Source: Flavobacterium psychroterrae
Lineage (GTDB): Bacteria; Bacteroidota; Bacteroidia; Flavobacteriales; Flavobacteriaceae
Direction: 5' to 3'
DNA length: 47,030 bases
Assembly (NCBI RefSeq): GCF_018380615.1
Contig: NZ_JAGYVZ010000031.1
Span: forward strand, 1-47,030
Shown piece by piece: positions 1 through 8,167 of this stretch. The notes under the pieces were generated by a model, which did no database searches, was not told where the DNA came from, and saw only the letters and a list, made by a program, of their open reading frames with translations. Each line of letters opens with the position of its first letter. Within the stretch, counting starts at the first letter, position 1. Both the position numbers and the translations under genes were made by a program.

Positions 1-107
1 AACAACTATCATTTATTTTATAACCTGTTTTTAAAAAAATACAATAATAAAAAATTAAAACACTGACAATGAGACATATAAGAAATAAATTCTTTTGGTT
101 TTATTTT

Positions 108-689
108 TTATCGGACATTAATGATTAAAATTAGAATATTTTGAAGTTCTGGTCTCCCATTAAAATAATAAATTAAGGGAAAGGAAAAAATCTGTATGCA
201 TAATTTTTGAGATGCCTTATAAGTATTTAATACAAAATATTCTACGAAATTATAACCCTGATTCCTAAAACAAATAAATGTTCCTAAAGTAAAAAGAGGA
301 ATTGTTAGAATTGTAATCCAAGAATAATGTTTAGAGCTCCATTCATTAAAGTCTACCATATCGATTTTAGAGTTAGAAGAAGCCGAAAATAAATTGATAG
401 TAAAATAATGATACAATATACCGTAAAGAGCACCTAAGACAAGTACCAGTGATAAAGGTTTAAAATGCCTAATTCTTTTACCTTCAATAAAGTCGCGTAT
501 CGAATGTCCGGGTCTGGTAAATAATTGTTTAATAGAATACGGAATTCCTTCATCAAAATGCAGTAGACTGTGCTTAATTTCATGCCATAAAAAATGCCAG
601 TTTATTCTATAGGTGGCGGCAGTTTGTCCGCAATTACTACAATAATGACCCGTATATAGATGACGACAATTTTTGCAGGTTATTTCCAT
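108..689 (-). CDS. DUF3667 family membrane protein
   Basis: The N-terminus carries a four-cysteine zinc-ribbon (CKNC near residue 5 and CSNCG near residue 17). It is followed by the conserved stretch of DUF3667 proteins (WHEIKHSLLHFDEG, then LFTRPGHSIRDFIEGKR and HFKPLSLVLVLGALYG). At least two hydrophobic membrane segments follow, near residues 77-95 and 122-142. At 193 residues it is at the short end for this Bacteroidetes family, and the C-terminus (ILILIINVR) could be a shortened version of the usual multi-helix tail. The molecular function of the family is unknown. The ATG at 689 is the natural start because it sits just before the zinc ribbon. It is a lone gene, with no operon partner visible. 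Confidence 0.8.
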   Translation of the reverse strand: MEITCKNCRHLYTGHYCSNCGQTAATYRINWHFLWHEIKHSLLHFDEGIPYSIKQLFTRPGHSIRDFIEGKRIRHFKPLSLVLVLGALYGILYHYFTINLFSASSNSKIDMVDFNEWSSKHYSWITILTIPLFTLGTFICFRNQGYNFVEYFVLNTYKASQKLCIQIFSFPLIYYFNGRPELQNILILIINVR

Positions 690-1035
690 TCTTCACTTTT
701 TTTATTTTTTAAATAGAATTTATAAACTACTCTTATATTTTTATTTTTTCTTAAACCGTTTAAATTATTGGCTGTTGCATTTATGATACGAATATTCCTG
801 CCAGCTTCCGAGGCATTTTCCTGCTTCTCAGAGCAAGTGGTTTTGAGATACTGAATTCATTTCAAGCATCTCAAAACACAACCTACAGTGTTCCGCTAAA
901 CATAGTATTACCTATGGTATTATTAATGAAAGGGGCTTGATTTGGAAGCTTTTTTTATTCTTTAAACAATAGAACTTTAAAATAATTTCTATTATCAGTT
1001 TCAACTAGGAAAATTCCCTGTTCAGAAAATACTGT
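690..1035. other. Intergenic region with a perfect-arm inverted repeat
   Basis: No gene is recognised here. A 38-bp imperfect palindrome has 10-bp perfect arms (GTTTTGAGAT at 840-849 and ATCTCAAAAC at 868-877) around an EcoRI-like centre. It lacks a following T-run, so it is not a convincing terminator. It may be an element end or a structured spacer. Confidence 0.4.
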
Positions 1036-1563
1036 TTAAAAATATAACCTTTTATCACCATTAGCAATACTTTTTAGATAATTTAATAAATTGTCATTTA
1101 GAATTATCGCAGCAAAAGATGTTTTCGAAAATATTTCTTTTTTTAATCCTTTATAATCGTAAATATTACTGATAAATGCCTTATTCATCTGATGGCTCAT
1201 ATTATTATTATACTCTAAAAAACTCCTTTTTAATTCCTTTCCATTTTCCTTATCTAGTATAGAAGCATTAGTAAATTCAGTAAAATCATTAACAGAAACA
1301 AACTGAAAACACAAGATTTTTATTGTACTCTACTAAGGTCACATATAATTTTGGAGCAGATTTAATTTTTTCAAAGAAGTCTTTTCCATCAATATAATTA
1401 ATTGATTCCCATATTTTTTTTCCTTCCTTATCAAACTTGAATACATAATATCCTTTAGGATGAATAATGTTACCGATTTCTTTTTGTGATTCATCACTAA
1501 AAATAACGTAAACATACATATCACCATTTTTTCTGTCCTCCAAATAATTATTAATAGATAAAC
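1036..1563 (-). pseudogene. Broken hypothetical gene, frameshifted and cut by an IS6-type element
   Basis: Two overlapping minus-strand reading frames (about 1289-1563 and 1036-1314) read as one protein if a single frameshift near 1290-1320 is corrected. The first frame ends ...VEYNKNLVFSV, and the sequence continues in another frame as FVSVNDFTEFTNAS. The upstream half stays open to about 1563, where the IS6-type sequence begins, so the true N-terminus is missing. The product is not recognised: it is soluble-looking, with lysine- and aspartate-rich beta-like segments (FKFDKEGKKIWES). Both a frameshift and a 5' truncation argue that it is dead. Confidence 0.55.
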
Positions 1564-1564
1564 C

Positions 1565-2166
1565 GGTTTTGTCGCATCTGCGAGAATCAAATATAAGAAT
1601 TTAAGTAATTTAAAATTAGCTCGCCAGTGCACAGAATAATTTAAACATAGATAAACCTGGTCTAACCATCTGATTCTTTCTCAGCATATGCACAACTTCA
1701 ATTCCGCTTAACGTCCGTTTGGCCGATTCAAAACTTTTAAAACCTAATCCGTTTTGTATACGCCACTTGATAAAACGATGGCCCTGTTCTACAATATTGT
1801 TAAGATATTTACCGTGCCGGATTTTAATCTTTGAGAACGAACGCTTGTTATAGAATTTGATAGCTGCAATATTAGAACCACTTCTATCAATGTTTATTAC
1901 TTTTGGCCGGAATTATTAGCAATTGCTTTAATTAGAAATGACTGAGCGCTCATTCTTTGTCTTTTTCTGGTCAAAAGAAAGTCAACCGTATTGCCTAATT
2001 CACCTACTGCCCTGTATAAATAACACCAAATACCTTTTACTTTGATGTAGGTCTCATCCAATCTCCAACTCGCCCCCACTCTGCCTTTTCTCTTCTTCAT
2101 CTCTGCCTCAAGCAAAGGTGCAAACTTATAAACCCAACGCTGAATCGTGGCATGATCCACAATGAC
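1565..2166 (-). mobile_element. Decayed IS6-family insertion sequence (transposase remnant)
   Basis: The minus strand encodes most of an IS6-type DDE transposase in two frames. One frame (about 1905-2160) has DHATIQRWVYKF and the first catalytic aspartate in RLDETYIKVKG. After a one-base frameshift near 1905-1915 the other frame (stop at 1616) has the second aspartate in VINIDRSGSN, the glutamate in NNIVEQGHRFIKWR, and the family C-terminus HMLRKNQMVRPGLSMFKLF. The N-terminal 60 or so residues (the HTH part) are absent: an in-frame stop lies at about 2164-2166. GGTTTTGTCGCATCTGCG at 1565-1582 resembles an IS6 terminal repeat and probably marks the surviving end. The element is non-autonomous, and its insertion explains the broken gene beside it. 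Confidence 0.8.
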
Positions 2167-2321
2167 TTAAAATAAAAGTTCAATATTATTCTTATATTAG
2201 CTATAAAAGCTTACTAATTACACAAAGCCAACTAAAAAAAGTCGTATTGGTGCCATTTTATGGCTTGTATCAATTAGTTGGCGGCAAGCGGAAAAAAAAT
2301 CGAGAAAATTTACTATTAAAT

Positions 2322-2759
2322 ATGAAAATAACAACCGAATTTACTCTTGAAATTTGTCAAAAGGAAAACATCGAAAAGATAATTGAAGGAATAAATGAAT
2401 ATAACTTAAGTAAAGTCCCCGCAACTGCAAACATTTGGGAACCTTTGGAATTTGTAGTGAAAGACAAAAATGGAAGTGAAATTGGAGGGATATTGGCTGG
2501 AATTGGATACTGGAAAGGTTTGGATATAAAAGTTTTGTGGGTAAACGAAAAACACAGACAAAAAGGTATAGGAACTACACTTTTAAAACACGTCGAAAAA
2601 ATTGCTAAAGAAAAAGGAGTGAAAATTTCTATGCTTGATACATTTGACTTCCAAGCAGAAAATTTTTACTTAAAAAACGGATATGAATCAGTTGGAGAAA
2701 TAAAAAATTTCCCAAAAGGACATAGAAGAATATATTTTTCTAAAAACCTAATTGAATAA
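2322..2759 (+). CDS. GNAT family N-acetyltransferase
   Basis: This 145-residue protein has the GNAT fold. The acetyl-CoA-binding motif A is seen as VLWVNEKHRQKGIGTTLL (R/Q-x-x-G-x-G), followed by an amphipathic helix (KHVEKIAKEKG). Motif B is seen in the segment with DTFDFQAENFYLKNGY. The acceptor substrate cannot be read from the sequence. The open frame extends to an earlier ATG at 2247, but those 25 residues are basic, low in homology signal and lie in the flanking non-coding sequence. The ATG at 2322 gives the usual family length. It stands alone on the plus strand between cassette-like spacers, a common setting for horizontally moved acetyltransferases. Confidence 0.85.
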   Translation: MKITTEFTLEICQKENIEKIIEGINEYNLSKVPATANIWEPLEFVVKDKNGSEIGGILAGIGYWKGLDIKVLWVNEKHRQKGIGTTLLKHVEKIAKEKGVKISMLDTFDFQAENFYLKNGYESVGEIKNFPKGHRRIYFSKNLIE

Positions 2760-2932
2760 TAAACAAGCCATCACCACACGTCTTGCGCCATTTGCGAATT
2801 TAGTGGAATTACCGTTTTAATTTGTATTTTCGTTCAGCAGAAAATACTCGGCTTTGTAAGTTGTAAACTGCGCAGGGCGCGGAAACTTTGTAACCAATTT
2901 GAGCCAACATTACAAACATTACAAACATTAAA
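2760..2932 (+). other. Cassette-like spacer between two lone genes
   Basis: This is 173 bp of non-coding sequence between two same-strand single genes. It is richer in GC-containing words (ACGTCTTGCGCCATTTGCG, TGCGCAGGGCGCGG) than its surroundings. Its words around CGAATTTAGTGG...CCGTTTTAATTTGTATTT resemble those after the next gene at 3585-3630. This pattern suggests repeated boundaries of mobile gene cassettes, but no integrase is visible. Confidence 0.3.
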
Positions 2933-2950
2933 ATGATTAAAATGATTAAA
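2907..2950 (+). repeat. Short tandem repeats at a start codon
   Basis: ACATTACAA occurs twice in tandem (2907-2924) and is followed by ACATTAAA. ATGATTAAA is then repeated twice (2933-2950). The second repeat creates two in-frame ATG codons (2933 and 2942) for the downstream gene, so its start is ambiguous by three residues. Confidence 0.7.
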
Positions 2951-3562
2951 AATTTATTAAAAAACATAAAAGTGACTTTTATTAAAGATTTGGATAAGAT
3001 AATTATTCCAAAATATATTGTTTTCAATATTAATTCTTCTTCTATTTTTGAGCTAAACGATTGGAATTTCTATAAGGCCATCTATGAAATATTAAACACT
3101 ATTATAAAAGAATATGATCTAACCTCAAGGGCTTATATCAGAACTTTTCAATCTTTCGAATTTGATAATAAATGGCTTGGTTTTGGACGGATGAAGTGGA
3201 ATTTAGAGAACAATAAAAAATGGGCTCAAAAATATAAAACTAAAGAGTATTCTAATATGAATCTTCAATTTTTTAACACAGAAATTTGGAGTCCTGATTG
3301 GAATCATTTTGATAAAACAGGTGATTTACCAAAATTCTTTTCCAAATTATATAATGAGAATGGTAACCAAGGAATCTTTATAGCACTTGAATTGAGAATG
3401 TACAACAATAATCAGAACTTCATTGACAAATCTATCCAAAACATCAAAGAACTAATTCTAAATAGTGAAGTGAAAATTTTTGAAAGATATTGGACTGCTT
3501 CATCTGGATTCCATAATAATATTCAAGATATCACTTACCAAGAAAGTACAAATATTAAATAG
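2933..3562 (+). CDS. Hypothetical protein (209 residues)
   Basis: I do not recognise the family. The protein is soluble-looking, with no signal peptide or membrane segment. It is rich in aromatic residues and asparagine (NDWNFYKAIYEILN, NTEIWSPDWNHF, IFERYWTASSGFHN), and a central block (FGRMKWNLENNKKW) looks like a mixed alpha/beta domain. The N-terminus MIKMIKNLLK is produced by a short tandem repeat, so either ATG (2933 or 2942) may be used. It follows the acetyltransferase on the same strand after 173 bp and looks like an independent cassette-type gene. It could be an immunity-like or stress protein, but nothing in the sequence decides this. Confidence 0.6.
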   Translation: MIKMIKNLLKNIKVTFIKDLDKIIIPKYIVFNINSSSIFELNDWNFYKAIYEILNTIIKEYDLTSRAYIRTFQSFEFDNKWLGFGRMKWNLENNKKWAQKYKTKEYSNMNLQFFNTEIWSPDWNHFDKTGDLPKFFSKLYNENGNQGIFIALELRMYNNNQNFIDKSIQNIKELILNSEVKIFERYWTASSGFHNNIQDITYQESTNIK

Positions 3563-3946
3563 AAACTGCCTACAAGAACTATAACGAATTTGGACTATTG
3601 GTTTAATGGAAAGTTGGTTTTGTATTTGGGATGATTTACCTCGTCTAGTCGCCAAGGCTCGCTTTCTTCGCCTATTGGCCAGGCTTGGGTGACAAGTCCA
3701 AAAATAAAGCTTAATTTAGTCTCAAACTGCTTGTAGCGCCAGAACGTCTGGCTGTAAAAAAAACTCCCTCTCTAATTAAAACTACTAAACATCAAGGCAT
3801 TACAGCTAAAATAGAGCCTTATACTAAATTATCAACGGCTTATAAAATTATTATTGAAAACTAAAAGCCGAAACATAAAAAACGGATTCAACTTTTTAGG
3901 TACTATCTTAATTACCTAATTAATTTTAATATTTTTTATCTTTGTT
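3563..3946. other. Non-coding region between the unknown gene and IS110
   Basis: No gene is seen. An imperfect inverted repeat (CCAAGGCT near 3651 and AGGCTTGG near 3682) encloses TA/GC-mixed sequence. Words at 3585-3635 resemble the spacer at 2780-2830. The right part (3840-3946) is very AT-rich and forms the 3' flank of the IS110 transposase gene. Confidence 0.35.
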
Positions 3947-5083
3947 TTAACAGAGAGGAAACTTACTGTGATCATTCGCTGGATGTTTACCTTGTGCAGC
4001 CTCAATTTTATTGGGGCTGTTTTTTATGCCTTTTTCAAAGGCAAACAGAGAGAAAGACTTCTGCTCCTTTTCTTGGATGCTTTTTATATAATTTGGTTCA
4101 AAGCGTTCCTTTTTCTTCCACATATAATAAATCATTGTCAGTAATTTCTTTTGAACGGCAACATAGCTTTTCATTTTGATTCCGTGCTTATTATAAGTTC
4201 GTTCAAATAGTTCCTTAAATGGTTTTACTTCGCATTTTATAACAACAAGTGATGGCATGTGCATTGCTCTTCTAATTCTGGAATTACCTTTTTTTGATAT
4301 TTTGGTTTTTCCAACCCTGGTTCCTGATTGGGCTTCTACAACATCATAACCTGCGTAAGAAACCAATTGTTTGTAGTTGTTGAAGAGTTCGAAACCATTA
4401 GTTTCGGCTAAAATTGTTGCTAAAGTTAAAATCCCAATGCCTTTTATTTCTAAAATATTAGCAACACGTTCAGCTATTTTTGCATCTGATTTTATGTGGT
4501 TGTTGATTACTTTTTCCAATTCTTTCAGCTGTTTGTCAAATAAAATTATGGTTTCTTTTAATTGATTTGTTACTGGATCGACTTGATGCATGGCAAAACT
4601 TAATGCATCGAATTGATTTTTTAAAACCGTTTTTAATTCGGTTACATTTTGATGTTGTCTGGTATATAGTCGTAATTCATAAAAAAATGTTCCCATAGGC
4701 TGCCAGGTATCCAAACATTGCTCGGCTCCCATCTGGGATAATCCTTTGGCATCGATACTATCATTTTTTGATTTTAATCCAATTGCTTCCAAATACTTTT
4801 TGGCCTTATTGGGTAAAATAATAGAAACCGAAAATCCTTTTTCAAATAAATAATAAGCGCAATTTTCATGATAAATCCCTGTAGCTTCCATACATACAAC
4901 AACTGGAACATTTTCCTTTACGTGTTTTAATACCCAATCTTGTAAAATTTTAAATCCTTTTTTATTATTGGAAATTACAGTACTTGATTTTACAATTACT
5001 TTTTGTTTTTCATCAATACAACTCATACAAGCATTGATCTTTTTGCTTGAAACGTCTAGTCCCACAGAATACTTTAAATTCAT
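3947..5083 (-). CDS. IS110 family transposase
   Basis: This 378-residue protein has both IS110 domains. The N-terminal RuvC-like DEDD domain shows KYSVGLDVSSKKI (first Asp), VVVCMEATGIYHENCAYYL (Glu) and KNDSIDAKGLSQ (Asp). The C-terminal Transposase_20 domain shows the helix-hairpin-helix EIKGIGILTLATILAET, then SYAGYDVVEAQSG and ISKKGNSRIRRAMHM, which contains the catalytic-serine region of the family. The frame extends upstream to a TTG at 5110, but the ATG at 5083 (MNLKYSVGLDV) matches the family. It looks full-length and possibly active. IS110 elements lack classical long inverted repeats and use a bridge RNA from their non-coding end; the exact ends here cannot be set by eye. Confidence 0.92.
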   Translation of the reverse strand: MNLKYSVGLDVSSKKINACMSCIDEKQKVIVKSSTVISNNKKGFKILQDWVLKHVKENVPVVVCMEATGIYHENCAYYLFEKGFSVSIILPNKAKKYLEAIGLKSKNDSIDAKGLSQMGAEQCLDTWQPMGTFFYELRLYTRQHQNVTELKTVLKNQFDALSFAMHQVDPVTNQLKETIILFDKQLKELEKVINNHIKSDAKIAERVANILEIKGIGILTLATILAETNGFELFNNYKQLVSYAGYDVVEAQSGTRVGKTKISKKGNSRIRRAMHMPSLVVIKCEVKPFKELFERTYNKHGIKMKSYVAVQKKLLTMIYYMWKKKERFEPNYIKSIQEKEQKSFSLFAFEKGIKNSPNKIEAAQGKHPANDHSKFPLC

Positions 5084-5334
5084 AATTCCATATTTTAGAA
5101 TAATAAACAAAAAATTACACTGGTCTTTGCTTATTTTTTATACAGCATCTTTATCTAAAATAAAGTGCTTAAGTACTATTGTGACTTAAAATGTAATTAA
5201 AACTAAGAGGATTTACCTAGTGTTTACAATATCATCAATGATGTATTTCGCCCCGATAGAATTTTGCAACTTAGTTCTGTTTATCAATAGTTTATATCCA
5301 AAGATAAGATTTTGATATAATAATGTAAAGATAT
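5084..5334 (-). other. Upstream non-coding flank of the IS110 transposase
   Basis: No gene is seen. In the IS110 group, the non-coding left end upstream of the transposase encodes the bridge RNA. This AT-rich stretch is the place to look for it. I cannot fold it reliably by eye or define the element boundary. Confidence 0.3.
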
Positions 5335-5419
5335 GAGCCCCGATAGCAGTGAAAATCCTTTTGTGCCGGTGTTCGGTACAAAAGATTGGAACGGATAGCG
5401 GGAAAAAGCTCCAAAAAAA
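5335..5419 (+). ncRNA. Candidate Flavo-1 RNA motif
   Basis: The segment starts GAGCCCCGATAGCAGTG, contains a strong hairpin (CTTTTGTGCCG...CGGTACAAAAG, about 5358-5384), and ends GGATAGCGGGAAAAAGCTCC. The flanks close on themselves: GAGC pairs with GCTC, CCCG with CGGG, and ATCC with GGAT. This word order matches my memory of the structured intergenic RNA described in Flavobacteria as Flavo-1. Its function is unknown. An A-run follows on the plus strand. Confidence 0.7.
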
Positions 5420-6299
5420 TATTAAATACAATTGACAATGCTAATCATGCCGATTAGATTCCGCAAGCAATTCCCAATTCCCTATTAATCCAGCCCTTAC
5501 AGAGCTCTGCCCGCTTTTCTGCAGCCAACCATAAAAAAAGCCGTGACTTACCACACCCCGGCTGAAAATCCAGCTGATGTATCTCAACGATAATTAACGG
5601 CATCAAAAAAAATATCCCTCAGCTGTAAATTATATAACAGAATAACTACAGTAATACTTTAATTTCGCCCTTTACAATTCACAAGTAAAACAGCCTAAAA
5701 CAACAATTATATCTGAGTGCATGCAGCTGTAATGCAGATGATAAAAAATCAAGAAGTTCGAAATAAAAAATGAAGGCCCCGGTAAATGGCTGGTATCCCA
5801 CAACGAGTTCCCAAAATTCACCTGCCCCTTTGAGGATAAAAGATTTAACTATCAAAGGACCATTACAGGACTCCTCTACTAGTAAAAATATAAGACTACT
5901 TTTTAATTTCATCTCTAAATTTTGATCTGGATAATTTCACAGCTATAATTTAACTTTAGTGAAAACTAAACTGGATTCTTATAATAAATATAAATTTTAT
6001 TGTTGAAAATTAATTCTACTGAGAAATTAAATTCGATGAATTTTTACATCAATCCCCAACAGGACATCCAAACCAAACTGTTTAAGCCATGCAAAGACAT
6101 AATCTACCTGTAGTGAGCCAATCTCTTCAAATCTTCCATAAAATGGTGCGAAATCTGTCCTTTACGGACCTCCACAGCCAAATGGCGTCAATTGAAGACA
6201 ATTGCCGCATTATTTTTCTTAAAAAACTTTAATTAATACACCCCGAATCAATAACTTAAAATATTTCCAAAATCAAATTATATTCATTAAATTAGCTCA
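5420..6299. other. About 0.9 kb without a recognisable gene
   Basis: There are only short open frames with unlikely composition. The left part (5437-5620) is locally richer in GC, with words such as GCCCGCTTTTCTGCAGCCAACC, and may be foreign or decayed. A minus-strand stretch of about 40 codons (around 6030-6160, containing FAPFYGRFEEIG) reads like the end of a lost gene, but I cannot name it. From 6200 to 6299 the sequence is AT-rich and presumably holds the promoter of the next gene. Confidence 0.4.
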
Positions 6300-6830
6300 A
6301 TGGATAAAGAAGCAGAATTAGGACTCGATTTTATAATTGATAAGCTAACAAACTCTATAGAAAACGTGATTACTGGAGATAGTTTTCAGACTGAAATTTC
6401 TATTGTCCAAAATTCTGATTTAAAGTCTTTAACAAAGAAAAATGGTTGGCTTTTTAATTGGAATGAAGAATTTAAAAATCCAATTAGAGATGTTTATAAA
6501 CTTACCATTTTTGGAAATTCAAAAATAATTCAAGGTCTTATAAGCTTAGAAGTTAAGTCAGATCATGTTTATATGCATCTTGTTGAAAGTGCTCCATTCA
6601 ACAAAGGACAAACAAAGGTTTATGCTGGTGTAGCTGGTAATCTAGTTGCTTATGCTTGTAAATTATCTTTTCAGCGCGGGCATGATGGAAATGTTTCTTT
6701 TCTTTCAAAATCACAATTAGTCGATCATTATGAAAAAACACTCGGAGCATTTCATTTCGGTGGTAGAATTATGATAATTGACACAAAATCAGCTTTAAAA
6801 TTAATCAATAAATATTTTCAAAATAAATAA
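6300..6830 (+). CDS. GNAT-like acetyltransferase-fold protein
   Basis: This 176-residue protein has a C-terminal half typical of a GNAT-like group seen in Bacteroidetes. The acetyl-CoA-binding segment is replaced by GVAGNLVAYACKLSFQRGHDG, followed by VSFLSKSQLVDHYEKTLGA and RIMIIDTKSALKLINKYF. The N-terminal half is beta-rich (YKLTIFGNSKIIQGLISLEV). There is no signal peptide or membrane helix. The stop codon is followed after two bases by a 50-residue gene, so the two are cotranscribed and probably act together. The substrate is unknown. The pairing recalls acetyltransferase toxin-antitoxin units, but the partner is downstream and does not resemble the usual DUF1778 antitoxins. Confidence 0.7.
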   Translation: MDKEAELGLDFIIDKLTNSIENVITGDSFQTEISIVQNSDLKSLTKKNGWLFNWNEEFKNPIRDVYKLTIFGNSKIIQGLISLEVKSDHVYMHLVESAPFNKGQTKVYAGVAGNLVAYACKLSFQRGHDGNVSFLSKSQLVDHYEKTLGAFHFGGRIMIIDTKSALKLINKYFQNK

Positions 6831-6832
6831 TT

Positions 6833-6985
6833 ATGAAAACTAAAAAATTAGATTTAGAAATAGATAGTATTGGTGGATTAAGTTCCCTAACATTAGATGA
6901 AGAAAAAGCTTTAAGCGATTTCTTTCAAAAGAAAAAAATAACAAAAAATAAAATTGAGAAAAAGAAAGTGGTACTTAAAAATTAA
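6833..6985 (+). CDS. Small basic protein paired with the GNAT-like gene (50 residues)
   Basis: The gene starts two bases after the stop of the GNAT-like gene. It encodes 50 residues: a short acidic/hydrophobic N-terminal half (KLDLEIDSIGGLSSLTLDEE), a helix with KALSDFFQKKK, and a lysine-rich tail. The opening resembles a family of small Bacteroidetes proteins with an IGG...LT.EEE..L..FF pattern that I associate with such pairs, but I do not know its function. A hairpin terminator begins 30 bp after the stop, closing a two-gene unit. Confidence 0.65.
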   Translation: MKTKKLDLEIDSIGGLSSLTLDEEKALSDFFQKKKITKNKIEKKKVVLKN

Positions 6986-7014
6986 AAAAAAACCATAGAA
7001 AGTTCAAACAAAAC

Positions 7015-7050
7015 AAAAGCTGAACACGTTAATGCGTTCAGCTTTTTATT
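7015..7050 (+). terminator. Intrinsic terminator of the GNAT-like/small protein pair
   Basis: The perfect 11-bp stem AAAAGCTGAAC (7015-7025) / GTTCAGCTTTT (7036-7046) has a 10-base loop and is followed by TTTATTTTT. The A/T arms mean it could also work for minus-strand transcription. Confidence 0.85.
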
Positions 7051-7106
7051 TTTAAGTTATCTTCCTGCTGAAAACAAACTTATTGACTTTCATTTTTGGT
7101 ATGACT

Positions 7107-7295
7107 TTAAAAACCATACATCCCTTCTGAAACCGAAATTTGCTCCCCTGTGATCCAGGCAGCGTCATCGGAAGCCAGAAATACTGCAGCTTTCGCAATA
7201 TCTGCAGGCTGTCCTCTACGGCCAAGTGGCGTTTTTTCGACAAACATTTTTTCATACTCACTGCCAGGTGTACCACCGTACTGGCTGCACCCTAA
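7107..7295 (-). pseudogene. C-terminal remnant of a short-chain dehydrogenase/reductase
   Basis: In one minus-strand frame the sequence reads YEKMFVEKTPLGRRGQP, then ADIAKAAVFLASDDAAWITG, then EQISVSEGMYGF and a stop. This is the unmistakable C-terminal end of an SDR (the TPLGRxGxP...DIAxAxxFLASDxAxxITG block). The catalytic Tyr-Lys and the Rossmann part are gone: an in-frame stop lies upstream near 7297. A longer open frame across the same bases is in a different frame and is spurious. It is the debris of a deletion or insertion event at the left edge of the SDP-like operon. Confidence 0.85.
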
Positions 7296-7314
7296 ATTTC
7301 CCTAGCACCTGGCA
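7262..7314. repeat. 9-bp perfect inverted repeat at the SDR remnant edge
   Basis: TGCCAGGTG (7262-7270) and CACCTGGCA (7306-7314) are perfect inverted copies. They frame the point where dehydrogenase homology stops and the plus-strand operon leader starts. Confidence 0.6.
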
Positions 7315-7381
7315 AGATAGAATTGATACGACATTTTTAACACCCAGCTCATTAGATCAGGCACTTGAACAGATAACAGAG

Positions 7382-8167
7382 ATGAAAACAATTGATATAA
7401 CACTTCAACAACTCCATAAAATGGTATGGACCGAACCATTAAGCACACTCGCAAAAAAATACGCACTCTCAGATAATGGTTTCAGAAAACTTTGTAAAAA
7501 GAATAGCATTCCACTTCCCAAAAACGGATATTGGCAAAAATTAAAATATAACAAGGTCGTTAAAATCGAAAAATTAACTAATACATCAACAGAAAACAAT
7601 AGCATTAAATTGGTACTTCGCTCTGAAGGAAGTACAATCAGTTATGACCAGCCTTTATTAACAATTAGAACTAAAGAGATCCAAAATGATAATAAAGCAC
7701 CACTAAATGTTCCACAAACAATATTAAAACCTCACCATCTCTCAATTGAAACCAAAAGACACTGGGCAGATTTTAAAATTAACAAATATAATTACGACAG
7801 GTCAATTTCTTGTATATCTATAAGAGTAACCAATGAAAATAGAAAAAGGGCATTAATTCTCATGGACACTTTTATAAAACTACTGGAATACAGAGGACAC
7901 AAAGTGATTATTCAACGAGGTGATACAGTTGCAATATTAAATGATGTTGAAGTTAAATTAGATTTAAGAGAAGCAAGCAGAAGAATTCCAAAACCAGGAT
8001 CATATCCTACATTCGAATTAGAAGATACTGGTGAGTTTATATTAAAAACGGGGAAGTATTCTATTGATAAAGAATGGCGTGATGGTAAAAACAAAATAGA
8101 AACCATTTTAGCAAAAATAGTTGCATGGATGGAGATTGAAACAGAAAAATGGGCTGAATATGATTAA
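7382..8167 (+). CDS. Unknown HTH-like protein, first gene of the SDP-type operon
   Basis: This 261-residue protein opens with a conserved HTH-like block (LHKMVWTEPLSTLAKKYALSD, then NGFRKLCKKNSIPLPKNGYW). That block recurs in uncharacterised bacterial proteins. The C-terminal half is mixed alpha/beta (ILMDTFIKLLEYRGHKVIIQ) and ends in a long helix with tryptophans (AWMEIETEKWAEYD). The frame is open back to 7226, but that region runs over the dehydrogenase remnant, so the ATG at 7382 is preferred. Its stop overlaps the start of the next gene (ATGATTAA), indicating translational coupling. A regulatory role in the operon is plausible but unproven. It is not of the ArsR type that controls sdpRI in Bacillus. 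Confidence 0.7.
   Translation: MKTIDITLQQLHKMVWTEPLSTLAKKYALSDNGFRKLCKKNSIPLPKNGYWQKLKYNKVVKIEKLTNTSTENNSIKLVLRSEGSTISYDQPLLTIRTKEIQNDNKAPLNVPQTILKPHHLSIETKRHWADFKINKYNYDRSISCISIRVTNENRKRALILMDTFIKLLEYRGHKVIIQRGDTVAILNDVEVKLDLREASRRIPKPGSYPTFELEDTGEFILKTGKYSIDKEWRDGKNKIETILAKIVAWMEIETEKWAEYD

Noticed and set aside
2907..2950. Possible start of a CRISPR-like repeat array
   Set aside because: Only two or three 9-bp units in direct tandem, without spacers; no cas genes in the window.
5213..5431. 72-codon minus-strand open frame
   Set aside because: It lies antisense across the Flavo-1-like RNA and has no protein-like features.
5679..5912. 77-codon minus-strand open frame
   Set aside because: Hydrophobic, low-complexity composition, no recognised domain, no neighbour; likely chance.
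7052..7276. 74-codon minus-strand open frame over the SDR remnant
   Set aside because: The dehydrogenase homology is in another frame; this frame has no family likeness.
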